Shown here one piece after another: positions 36,098 to 45,377 of a stretch of DNA of 64,000 bases. The position numbers and the translations under genes are program-made. The notes beneath the pieces were generated by a model, which did no database searches, was not told where the DNA came from, and saw only the letters and a program-made list of their open reading frames with translations. This stretch comes from Eggerthella sp. (GTDB lineage Bacteria; Actinomycetota; Coriobacteriia; Coriobacteriales; Eggerthellaceae), in the NCBI GenBank assembly GCA_030540085.1, contig JAUNWY010000007.1:33299-97298 (forward strand), given 5' to 3'. Position 1 is the first letter of the stretch, and each line of letters starts with the position of its first letter.

Positions 36098-36618
36098 CTA
36101 ATCCCTCTTAAACAAATCGCGCGTGTACACCTTGCCCGCCGCATCGGCAAGCCTATCGCTCCAGCGGTTGGCCACGATCACGTCGCACTTCCCCTTGAAG
36201 GCAGCCGGGTCGTGCGTCACCTCCCTGCCGAAGAACTCGGGCGCGTCCTGCGTGGGCTCGTACGCCACCACGGGCACGCCCTTGGCCTTGATGCGCTTCA
36301 TGATGCCCTGCACGCTCGACGCGCGGAAGCTGTCGGAGCCTGTCTTCATCGTGAGGCGGTACACGCCAACGACCGGAGCCGCCATGCCGGAGTAGACGAG
36401 CTCCGCTACTTTGGACAGCACCTGGTCGGCGACGGACCCTTGCGCGTGCGGTTGGCATCGACAATCGCCTCGATCAGGTTCTGCGGCACGTCCTTGTAGT
36501 TCGCCAGCAGCTGCTTGGTATCCTTGGGCAGGCAGTAGCCGCCGTAGCCGAAACTGGGGTTGTTGTAGTGACTGCCGATGCGCGGTCCAAGGCACACGCC
36601 GTCAATTGTAGATTCCAT
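36098..36618 (-). pseudogene. ugd: Truncated, frameshifted UDP-glucose 6-dehydrogenase
   Basis: Two minus-strand frames carry the C-terminal half of a UDP-glucose/GDP-mannose dehydrogenase. The upstream frame has [20 protein letters not shown], with the catalytic Cys, and [14 protein letters not shown]. The other continues [12 protein letters not shown], then VGVYRLTMKTGSDSFRASS and ends VYTRDLFKRD. The switch lies near 36435-36445. The whole N-terminal NAD-binding domain is absent upstream of 36618, and the region between the two halves seems shortened. Intact, the enzyme would make UDP-glucuronate for surface polysaccharide. This copy cannot be functional. It shows that the accessory region replaced or eroded part of a glycan locus. 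Confidence 0.88.
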
Positions 36619-36950
36619 AAGAAACGGACTAATATATCCCGCAACACATCAAGGGTCTCTCAGCGGGCCGCAAGCAGTAATATCCGTCGAGCTGATTGAT
36701 CAAATCCATCGAGGAAAATCCGCCAGAAAGTCTTCTTAACAAATCTAAGAAGAGAATCGAACGCCTTAACAAGGTTGGTTTTTGGCGACGAACCAATCTC
36801 ATCTAAGCAGCTCGCCATCATTGTTGATTCGACCAAAAGGCAATCTGACTATCCAATAACTTGACAGACTGGCTTTAACATTTTAGCAAGATTCCACTTG
36901 TGGCATTTAGTCTCATCTCCGAACCGTAAGCGCAGCAAAGGAATCGGCAA
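36619..36950. other. Intergenic stretch after the ugd remnant
   Basis: About 330 bases with no gene recognised. The base composition turns AT-richer toward 36900, as in the downstream island genes, which hints at a junction between older and acquired DNA. No direct repeat or attachment site was spotted. Confidence 0.3.
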
Positions 36951-38985
36951 TCAACCATCATCGCGCTTGGCCGATAGGGACTTTGCTTGTTTGCGAATAT
37001 TCTCACCATAAAGAGGCCAGTCCACAAAATCCTCAATCCCACCTTGCCCAGTTAAATCAGAAAACTCAAAATTAATTTTGAGCGTAATCTCAATAAGAAG
37101 GATCAAAAGCCGATAATAGTCTTCTTTGGCCTCATCCGCATTCGGATCATCAACTGGCGCATTAGCATGATCGTGTTTATTGCGAAGACCCCGAGAATTA
37201 GAAAATAAGGCGTTATTGTACATATAATTCAAATAATCTGCCTCATCTGGGGAGAATAGGCACCTACTATACGCCAGGATGTCATCGGAGACCAGCTCGT
37301 CAATTGCCTCATTGGACTTCATCCCAAACCGGTTCAAGTAAATTGCCCCATCGTCCCATACCCTTTTCATGCATGCAGCACGCATTGTTGGCAACAATGC
37401 ACCCGAATCTTCAGCCCGACAAACTAGGTTTTTCCCTATCAGCTCTTCAATGGCTCCCAAATATATCTCAGGGTAATCGCTGTCAAAGACTTCTGAACTC
37501 CGTATTAAATCATAAAAGCAACGGGCATCATCATCGTGATTCGGCCTATAAGAAAGAAGGCATTGGTCGGAAAACAACTGCCTTGCAAGAGGCTCAAACC
37601 TGCTTCCTGCTATCGCGTATTTTTTTGGCATCATAGACTTATAAGTGGAAAACGCTTTCAGATCTTCATAGGGAAAGTAGTCACCGTCGATCGAGCCATA
37701 TTCCGAATAAAGAGAATAAGACTTGACCACTCTTTCGATTTCAGGGCCGATACACTTGCACTTATCAAGCCAAGTTGCGCTCTCGGCTGGCAAAGAAAGG
37801 CTGAATCCCTCAATTCCATATTCAGTTGGAAAATACTCTCGATAAACCCACTCGAGAGCATCCTCTAAACGCGTGGCATGCCTTTTTAGAAAATCGTTAT
37901 AAGCCATGACCTCAAGCAGAGACAAAGACTCTTTCATTTGCGAACCGATGCCCATACGATATTCACCCTGTACGTGAATCCCTATGGCAGCTAAAAGGTC
38001 ACTCTCCTCATGGGCGTGTGCTGGCATGGTCATCATGCCAGCACTGTCCACAAAGTCAAAAATATAGATCAAATTGTTCATCACCGTCGCAGAATCAGTG
38101 TATTTTTCCAGCCATCGCTCACTAAAACTGTATTCCAAGGTGAAATCATTTCGTGAAATATCCTTACATGCGACCTGATCAGAACAGATTACAACCCCCG
38201 AGCCATAGCATATTCCGCCACCATCTTTAAACATTTCTTCCGTAGAAGCGTCGTAGACCCGCCGCGCCTTAACCCTAACATCGCGAGAAGGAGAATAGAG
38301 GCGACCGGCATTTCCGGGCCAATTAAAAAGCGCTTTCGCATAGTTCGGATTTGGTTTGCCTGAACGACAATCACCTTCGTCTAGGTAAACTATCATGAGC
38401 GAGTCGATGCCCTTGGAGGTAAGGCAGCTGGGCAAAAATTTGCCTCCTATTCTCATCCTCAACCGCAAGACGAGAAATAATCAGGCTCACCGAGATTTCC
38501 GGATTGACCACCATGGCCTCTTTGATCTCGCAACCGAATCTATTGACCAATATCTTATTTTCTAGAATATCGCCCAAGCAGGCAGGGTATTCGAGCAAGA
38601 GAGATGCCATGTCGGATCCAACAATAGCCTTTGTTGCTCCGCTTTCACGTAGGAGATTCCAGAACAGAGACTTATATTGCAGTTCGACATCACCATAAAG
38701 ACGGCAAAGGCCGATCTCGTTCATTTTTCGATTAACGTACGCGCATGATTTCGAGAACAGAATGTTCGCAAGCCTTTCGGCCTCACCTTCAGAAAACGAC
38801 TCGAACAATTCCGGGATCTGCTCGACTGTAAGCTTACATTGGTGCATCTCGATTGCGTCATTCACCGATTTCACTAGGGTATTGTCGGCATTGATTAGCA
38901 GATCGATACAACGGCTTTTAAAAATGCCCGCCGCTAGATCATTGCGACCATAGCAGATTACCCTATCTCCGTTAAAATCCTTCAT
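36951..38985 (-). pseudogene. Large HEPN-like protein gene split by one frameshift
   Basis: A first frame starts with ATG 38985 and ends at 38371 (204 aa, MKDFNGDRVICYGRNDLAAG). A second runs from about 38468 to 36951 in another frame. They overlap, and the second has no good start. Deleting one T in a T5 run near 38435-38440 joins them into one protein of about 680-700 residues. The C-terminal part contains RNKHDH, fitting the RX4-6H motif of HEPN ribonucleases, followed by long helices (YYRLLILLIEITLKINFEF), similar to the ApeA-type HEPN end of defence proteins. No other domain is recognised. The neighbours, also broken or STAND-type, support a defence role. The frameshift could be a sequencing artefact. 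Confidence 0.65.
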
Positions 38986-39423
38986 TCACAAATCCCCTTA
39001 TGGCTGCAGCAATCCTCGCTAAGCTTATATGGGCATTTTATCTGGCATTCCCCAGCATTCTATTCGAAATAAGCTTTTAGCAAGGATTGATTCAGGGAAA
39101 AGGGAGGCAAGCAAAAGCTGAACTCAAAACGGCCTGGATCAGAGTTCGCATGTGCAGCAAGGAAGAGGTTGGGCTATTCCCGATCACGCTAGACGGAAGA
39201 TCAAGCGGGGAGTTCCTATGGGTACCGCCACACCCAGCCAGGCAATCGCCACAGCCAGAGCACGGATATAAGAGCCTGTTCGAGGAGCTTTTGCCGCCGA
39301 GATCGACATCTGTCCGGAGCACTATCGCGAAGAGCAAATCAAGAAGTCCATGGGCTAGCGAGTCCGAACGAGCGAAGGAAGCCTGGACTACGCCCTGCAG
39401 GCAATCCAGAAACCGTCGCACAC
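38986..39423. other. Intergenic stretch with possible coding remnants
   Basis: No complete gene was found. On the plus strand, a short frame from ATG at about 39219 reads MGTATPSQAIATARARI, and nearby AEIDICPEHYREEQIKKSMG ends at a TAG, so old coding fragments may be present. Neither could be assigned with confidence. The promoter of the HEPN-like gene should lie just upstream of 38985. Confidence 0.35.
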
Positions 39424-40188
39424 TCAATCACCCAGCAAATCCCTATACAGCGCATCGCCATATTCCCCAAACCGCAAATACGCATTCTGGATCCTTCGCC
39501 TATGTCTGTCCAAAATGACAAGCTCTTCACCAAGATCGAATGCATCGGTATACGTTTGAGCCACTAAACCATTGGAAAACGAGATTGTCTGGCTTGATCC
39601 GCCAACAAGAGACTCCGACAAATCATGCATTCCGGAGCCATGAATATCTCGAAAATGCTCTGCATCAGCGTTCTTGAACAAATCGTCGTTAACGATATTG
39701 CACAGCTCAAAGGCCCGAAGAAGAGTTGGCGCAGACTTTCTCCATTTCCCCAAACCAACCTGAACGACGCTTCTCACGCAGATAGGAATAATTGTCCTTG
39801 GCAGCAGAAGCCAGCTTGACACAACCACGAACAAGCTGATCTTTGAACACGTTGGGGAGATCGCATGCAGCCTCAAATACCGGCTGGACGTAATCCATCA
39901 CTAAAGTATCCCTGATCTCCTTATCTGCAACTTTCTCGGTGATGACCAACCATGCTTTCAGCGACTTTTCGTAACGAATCAAACACCTAACAGAATCAAA
40001 AAAAGGGCACTATTGTACGAGGTAAAAACATCGCAAAATACATCATTGAACATATCACGCTCGACAACATGAAATGGAATATGGGAATCTTCAAGCTGAA
40101 TACGATAGTAAATCGCCGGATGCGCTTCAATAAGCCTAGCAATGCTCCGGGCGAAATCCCCGTTGTCCACGCAAGTATCTCCATTCAT
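39424..40188 (-). pseudogene. Unrecognised island gene broken by two homopolymer frameshifts
   Basis: Three minus-strand frames fit end to end. The first starts ATG 40188 (MNGDTCVDNGDFARSIARL), the next reads SVRCLIRYEKSLKAWLVITE, and the last reads WRKSAPTLLRAFELCNIVND to the stop at 39424. The first switch lies at a T7 run (minus strand) near 39998-40004, where one extra T restores the frame. The second lies near 39748-39755, where losing one G of a G4 run joins the frames. Restored, the protein would be about 254 residues, mostly helical. No family or motif was recognised. It lies between the HEPN-like gene and the STAND NTPase, all on one strand, so the three may form one system. Confidence 0.65.
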
Positions 40189-40391
40189 TAAACTCTCCAG
40201 GCTTTGACAGAGCCCCCCTCAATGAAGCCTATATGCCTCTTCACCCCATTACAGTCCGAGGTAAGCCGCCGATCGGGCGCCTCCGGATGGCCGTCTGCCC
40301 CTGCCCCGAAGAGGACCGGGAGGTGTTGCCACCGGAGGCGCTCGCCGCTCCGAACGACTGACAGGAAACTGCCGGGCGCTGGCGACAACCG

Positions 40392-43300
40392 CTAAAATGG
40401 ACGAAGGAACTCGTCAACCTCTGCGTATTCTATGCGTCGCTTCACAGAGGCTATCGAGCCTTCCAAAACCATACGGTGCCTTATCAGAGCAGCTCCGGGT
40501 AAATTTTCGATTACCTCTTCAATGAAGTTAATCTTCCCTTGAAGAAGAGGAATTTCGCTCCCGCTCCACGATGCGCCGAAATAAGACATGATTACTGGGA
40601 CCTTTTTGAGCTCCTCCGAGCTAAGGCCCTCTTGGCATAGCAAGACTATGTACTTGACCTTAAGATTCTTGGGTAACTCCATTGCGACATCTGGCAGATA
40701 GTCGACAAGCTTCCCATCACGCATCGAACGCGACGCCAGCCAAGTCACGGCAGCATCGCCGCAATGCTCAATAGCGTAATTAAGAAAATGCTTCAAAGCG
40801 AAAGGCTTCACCATGCGCTGCAGATTTGTTTCAAACCCCTCTATGCCCTTCCACACTCTATCGGTCGCGGCCTCGCCGTTCTCCTCCCTCCATGCCGCCT
40901 CGCCCAAACGCTCCATCGTATAAGTCGCATTGAACTCCATGAGCACGGGCATTGCCCTCTCGGGAAATTGACCATCGCTGGCGACGATAAAACGAAGAAA
41001 ATCCCCATTCCAATAGGCACTCGTTCCGCTTACGAGATTTAGCATGATTTCTTCCGCAAGACGCAGCATTTCCGGCTTAGAGACAAACGCTTTCTGCTCG
41101 GCATTGTTGATGTTGCTGGGAAGAAGCCTACGCAAGGCGTGCGAACCCCTTTCCAGCTTCTGCAGGACGCCGGCCGCGTACCTAGCGAAAAAGCCTGGCG
41201 TAGCAGAGTCGATATTCATCGCCACCTCATACGCAACGGTTTCGCCGTACTCGACGGCTCCTCCCTCGATATCCCTTGCCAAATCGGGACTGACTCCGAA
41301 CCTGTTAAACCGCGCTTCGTCAATCCGACTAAGCCATTCGGGAATCTCATTCTCCTTTCGCTTGAGGGCAAGACAACGAACCCGATCAATGCCGAGCAAG
41401 TCAATCCAGCGAATGAACAAATCGTCCGGAACCGCATACAAGGGGACGCCAGAGAGGATGATCGAATCTGCGCATTCGGTCAAAGCATCCGCACAAAGAA
41501 TCATGACCTCTCTCAGGATTAAATATGGAATGCCAGTCGAGTTTTGCCGACCGGCAGAGCACGCAATCGAGATTGCCTCCAATAGCTTCACCGAGCTTGC
41601 TGTTTGAGCAACCTCGGTCAATTCCTCCGAGATATCGTGCCCACAGTAGTCCTCAGAGAAGATCTTGGCCGCGATCCGTTCCTCAGGCGACGCGTTAAGG
41701 AACGGGAGCCCCTCTTCGGCGATGACACCTTGGGAAATGAGTTCTTTCTCAAGTTTGACAAACCCAGGTAAGCTGCAAATCTCAATTGACTCAATTCGCG
41801 AAACATATCCTTTATACGTCTCCTCCAGGGTCTCCTTCCACAACCGGCCGGTCCCGTCGTCGCCGCCGATACCCCGAAGCCCAGTAATCACCGAATCACA
41901 GAGACGGCTCAGCTCCGAACAGCCTCTGAGTTCCTTGAGGCAGGCGATTGCTCGCTTCCGCAAGCCGATCATCGCCTCAGTGTAGACGTGGTTTCCATGG
42001 ACGAACGTGACCTTGTTTCCCTCCATCCTTGTCGGACCGTCGTATGTTGCCGCCAGTAAAGCCTCGGCGTAATAGGCAAGCAGAACCCCGTATCTATTCT
42101 CCTTTGTTTTGCGAAACTCACACGCAAGGCGTTCGATGACCTCGTTCTCGTATCGAAACTCGTCCGAATACGAGTCCTCGTTGAAGCACATGGTCGTCGT
42201 GAGGGCTTTCTTCGCCTCCTGTGGAGGTAGGATGTTCTTCCCCAAAGCCATGAAGAACAGCTCTTCAGGCACGCTGAATTGAGGGGAATGCAAAAAGGGC
42301 GTGAGCGATACGAGGATCCGAGATTCCGGCGAATAAGTTCCAGAGTTCTTGTCAAATCGGCAAGCAAGATAATCGTAGTTTCCGGGTTCGCAGCCTTCAA
42401 TTGCCCAAAGAATGTGTCCAAGGCCCTTCTCGCCGAGAAGGAAATGATATTCGCCAACCATTCCCCATCGTTTCTCCTCGTTGGCCAATGCCCAAATGTC
42501 GTCCAGCTGCGATTTCAAGGAGGAAATAAGCTCTTCGGTGTAGAAATTGTTTACAAGGATGGCGACAATGCTGGGACATCGAGCATTGCCGCACTCCAAC
42601 TTGTCGACGTCAGAAAGCGACAAGCTTTTCTCGGCGATGAATGCGCGGTAGAGCAAATAATCTCTCAAAACCTGTTCACCCGGCGCCACCGCCACCAAAC
42701 CCTGGCAGGTATCCACAAGCTCGTCGTGGCACAGAGTGGTGCATGCATCAACGTAGCAGTCATGAGAAATCCCTACCTTGGCAAGAAGCTTATCCAGGTC
42801 TTTGTTTCCCTCCACCCTGTGCGAGTCCAAAACGGAGACGATTGTTGCCGCCATTTTGGCGTTGCCGCCCAGAAGGGAAGCCTTCTCTCCGTAGCAAGCT
42901 TCTATGAGGCTCGGCATCGTGGAGAATACTTCGACCCCGCGTTCCTTAGCGACCTCGGCCGCTGCGCAGGCTAACCGCATGTTGCCCCTCGACAAGCGGA
43001 CAATATCCGCAGATGCTCTCCCTTTCGCGATGCCGAATCCGTTCTCGACCACGTTTAAGGCCGTCTCCTCGTCAAGCGGGTTGACCTCATAGAGATAAGG
43101 CCTACAGAACTTTGAAATGGAGATCTTCACATGCTCGAACGCATAATTTCTTACGGTCATAAGGACCTTGATATTGCCTCTGTTAGACACGAAGTCCGCA
43201 AATCCTTCGAGACCGGAAAGCTCGTTGGCGTCGTCGAGCAGAATTATCGAAGGGTCCTCTTTGGGAACATCATTTGCCAAGTCGTCCCAGATTGGCAACT

Positions 43301-44021
43301 TGTTCGATTGAATGACAAGTGGATGCGCGCCGCTACCATATGCAAATCGGTGCAAAGCTTCAACGCAAAGCCTGGTCTTCCCGCATCCAGGTCGCCCATA
43401 TACCAAGACGAACTGATTCTCTTCGAGCGCAGCGAGAAGCTCGCTAACCTCTTTATCCCTGCCAAGCAAATCAACCTTCAGAGTAGAGGCGAAGCTGTTC
43501 TTTTCAACTGCGGATTCGAATTCATCCGGAGACATAATTTGCCCAGTACCCACCTCGATGCCCAGGTGCTCTCTTGCAAGACTTGGGTACCGTCGGGCTA
43601 ACAAACTCGCCATTTCGTCCGTACCCACAAGCTCGACGCGACCGTCAGTACCTCTTAGATAGCTAAGATCAGAACTGTCTAGTCTTCGACATGAATATGC
43701 GATGATTATCTTGACCAACTGCCCAGAATCGAGCTCTTTTCTTTCGGTCTCTAGGCACTTCTCGATATCCGCTTCGATTTTCTTCTTCGCTTCTGCTCTT
43801 TCCGGATAATGGCCGCATTCGAGATAGGCGAATTTATTGTGGGGCAAAAGCCAGATTGTGTCCGGCGTTCCCGGGGCCGTCGCCGCCGAGCGGGCAGCAG
43901 ACCCTCTGTGTACGGGCTTATCGTACCTAAAATGCTGCGAAAGCAATTCTTGAGCAAGATTCTGAAAGGCAGCAGGATCGAGCCTGGCGATTCTGTCCCT
44001 GATTTCGATTTCCCTGCTCAT
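40392..44021 (-). CDS. STAND-type NTPase with degenerate nuclease-like N-terminus (putative defence protein)
   Basis: The frame opens at a TTG at 44054, but ATG 44021, with GGAGGAG 12 bases upstream, gives a more natural start (about 1,209 aa). Residues of about 10-150 resemble a restriction-endonuclease-like fold (LDPAAFQNLAQELLSQHF, GTPDTIW, KFAYLECG). The usual catalytic Lys is replaced, so nuclease activity is doubtful. From about residue 185 comes a P-loop NTPase: DLLGRDKEV, Walker A VLVYGRPGCGKTRL near 209-216, Walker B IILLDDANEL near 260. The remaining 750 residues are helical repeats, probably the sensor. STAND proteins of this layout (Avs/NACHT-like) act as intracellular sensors of phage infection. 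Assignment is by architecture; the effector is not proven. Confidence 0.8.
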   Translation of the reverse strand: MSREIEIRDRIARLDPAAFQNLAQELLSQHFRYDKPVHRGSAARSAATAPGTPDTIWLLPHNKFAYLECGHYPERAEAKKKIEADIEKCLETERKELDSGQLVKIIIAYSCRRLDSSDLSYLRGTDGRVELVGTDEMASLLARRYPSLAREHLGIEVGTGQIMSPDEFESAVEKNSFASTLKVDLLGRDKEVSELLAALEENQFVLVYGRPGCGKTRLCVEALHRFAYGSGAHPLVIQSNKLPIWDDLANDVPKEDPSIILLDDANELSGLEGFADFVSNRGNIKVLMTVRNYAFEHVKISISKFCRPYLYEVNPLDEETALNVVENGFGIAKGRASADIVRLSRGNMRLACAAAEVAKERGVEVFSTMPSLIEACYGEKASLLGGNAKMAATIVSVLDSHRVEGNKDLDKLLAKVGISHDCYVDACTTLCHDELVDTCQGLVAVAPGEQVLRDYLLYRAFIAEKSLSLSDVDKLECGNARCPSIVAILVNNFYTEELISSLKSQLDDIWALANEEKRWGMVGEYHFLLGEKGLGHILWAIEGCEPGNYDYLACRFDKNSGTYSPESRILVSLTPFLHSPQFSVPEELFFMALGKNILPPQEAKKALTTTMCFNEDSYSDEFRYENEVIERLACEFRKTKENRYGVLLAYYAEALLAATYDGPTRMEGNKVTFVHGNHVYTEAMIGLRKRAIACLKELRGCSELSRLCDSVITGLRGIGGDDGTGRLWKETLEETYKGYVSRIESIEICSLPGFVKLEKELISQGVIAEEGLPFLNASPEERIAAKIFSEDYCGHDISEELTEVAQTASSVKLLEAISIACSAGRQNSTGIPYLILREVMILCADALTECADSIILSGVPLYAVPDDLFIRWIDLLGIDRVRCLALKRKENEIPEWLSRIDEARFNRFGVSPDLARDIEGGAVEYGETVAYEVAMNIDSATPGFFARYAAGVLQKLERGSHALRRLLPSNINNAEQKAFVSKPEMLRLAEEIMLNLVSGTSAYWNGDFLRFIVASDGQFPERAMPVLMEFNATYTMERLGEAAWREENGEAATDRVWKGIEGFETNLQRMVKPFALKHFLNYAIEHCGDAAVTWLASRSMRDGKLVDYLPDVAMELPKNLKVKYIVLLCQEGLSSEELKKVPVIMSYFGASWSGSEIPLLQGKINFIEEVIENLPGAALIRHRMVLEGSIASVKRRIEYAEVDEFLRPF

Positions 44022-44274
44022 CAAAGCTGCACACTCCTCCGCTTTCTCCGGCAATCCAAACGCCCTCGGTTAAAGACCGCCCCAAACCGCCACGGTAAGC
44101 TTGATGATATGACATGCGCAGCATTGACAAGAGCATGATTGCCGAAAGCGACACGATTCCGCCCCGCAGCGCACACGCCACCCCTTCTCGAACACTGGAC
44201 TGCTCAAAGTTTCTTGGACGGAAAATAAGCTTCTTCAACATATTGAAGCAGGGCATCACCGCAACCGTTCTTGA

Positions 44275-44453
44275 CTACCGTAGACCCCTATAACACCGAT
44301 CGCGCTTCTCGTAAAACAACGTGTTCGCTGGTACGTCTTTTGAGACAACGCTGTTCGCGGCAACAACCGCGTTATCCCCGATGGTGACATCCTTGAGCAC
44401 AACTACGTTCGCGCCCAACCATACATTGTCTCCGATGCAGACCGGCGAGGTCT
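44275..44453 (-). pseudogene. 3' fragment of a hexapeptide-repeat acetyltransferase
   Basis: The minus-strand frame ending at TAG 44275-44277 reads [20 protein letters not shown], then [20 protein letters not shown] and ends [16 protein letters not shown]. These are left-handed beta-helix repeats of a LacA/WcaF-type O-acetyltransferase. The N-terminal part is missing, because at about 44454 the sequence changes to an IS3 transposase on the opposite strand. It is a remnant of surface-glycan genes cut by insertion. About 220 bases between it and the STAND gene hold no recognised gene. Confidence 0.85.
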
Positions 44454-44456
44454 TGG

Positions 44457-44882
44457 GGCTGGTCGCTCTCGGACCGGATAACCGCCGACATCGCCGTGGC
44501 GGCCCTGGAATCCGCGAAATCGCGCGGCTACGTGGCCGGAAACGTCATTTTTCGTTCCGACAGGGGCGCCCAGTACACCAGCAGGACCTTGGCCGAGTGG
44601 GCGCGGGCCAACGACGTGCGCCTTTCCTGCAGCCGCACCGGCGACTGCCACGACAACGCCGTGCCCGAGTCGTTCTTCGCCACTCTGAAGAACGAGATGT
44701 ACTACAGGTCGAGCTTCGCCACCAGTGCCGACGCCAAGCACGCCGTGATCGAGTTCATCGAGGCGGACTACAACCGAAGAAGGCCCCACTCTACCATCGG
44801 CTACCAGGTGCCGGCACAGGCCATGGAATCCTTCTTCGAGCGGACCAAGCCGGCCGAAGAGGGGCTTCCCATGGCCGCGTAA
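44457..44882 (+). mobile_element. IS3-family transposase 3' fragment (DDE domain)
   Basis: The plus-strand frame reads [19 protein letters not shown], then FRSDRGAQYTSRTLAEWARA, CHDNAVPESFFATLKNEMYY and YNRRRPHSTIGYQVPAQAME up to TAA 44880-44882. These are the second half of an IS3 OrfB integrase core, with the middle Asp (SDRG) and the final Glu (ESFF). The first half and OrfA are missing. It begins exactly where the acetyltransferase fragment stops. A possible terminal inverted repeat (GTGTCCGAAATCTTGACAC) lies just after the gene at about 44897-44915. Confidence 0.85.
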
Positions 44883-44989
44883 TCCCTCAAGCTTCCGTGT
44901 CCGAAATCTTGACACAGGTCAGTCTTCTCCCGCACGCCCAACGGATGCGGCCACAGGCAGATCGCCATGTGCCTGCGCACGGAGCGGGG

Positions 44990-45229
44990 CGCGAGGGCAT
45001 CGTCCAGAGCATGTCGAGAAAGGGGAACTGCCTGGACAACACCTGCACCGAGAGCCTGTTCGGCCATCTCAAGGACGAGTTCTCGAGGGGCAACGAGTGG
45101 CCGGACTTCGAGTCGTTCAAGGCGAACCTCGACTCGTACGTCCGGCACTGGAACGCAAGGAGGAGGCAGGGAGCCCTGAGCGGCCTCACGCCCGAGGAAT
45201 ACAGGAAGTCTTTCGGGGCAGCCGCTTAA
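44990..45229 (+). mobile_element. Second IS3/IS150-like transposase 3' fragment
   Basis: Only the last 80 or so codons remain: GIVQSMSRKGNCLDNTCTES, FGHLKDEF, and a C-terminus with HWNARRRQGALSGLTPEEYR up to the stop at 45227-45229. It differs from the first fragment, so two different IS3-type elements left remnants in tandem. Neither could transpose alone. Confidence 0.82.
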
Positions 45230-45249
45230 TCGCTATTATCGACTCCAAG

Positions 45250-45377
45250 AAATGGGACGCAGTTCACGTTTTCCCACCTGGGAAAATGCACGCAAAGAAA
45301 GAGCCTCGCTTGCCACTTAGCAACAAGCGAGGCTCTATTTGTTAGGCGGGAAAACGGGACCTGTCCCTAAATTCCCA
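45250..45377. repeat. Nested palindromic intergenic element, copy B
   Basis: The inner stem AGAGCCTCGCTTG (45300-45312) pairs with CAAGCGAGGCTCT (45324-45336). The outer right arm (45348-45377) contains GGGACCTGTCCC and matches copy A; the left arm (from about 45250) is degraded. It lies directly at the 3' end of the CNNM-type gene and also after the IS3 fragment, as a shared terminator would. Confidence 0.75.

Noticed and set aside
39219..39360. A start resembling a phage endolysin (MGTATPSQAIATARARI).
   Set aside because: The frame stops after 17 codons and no further domain follows, so a prophage call cannot be supported.
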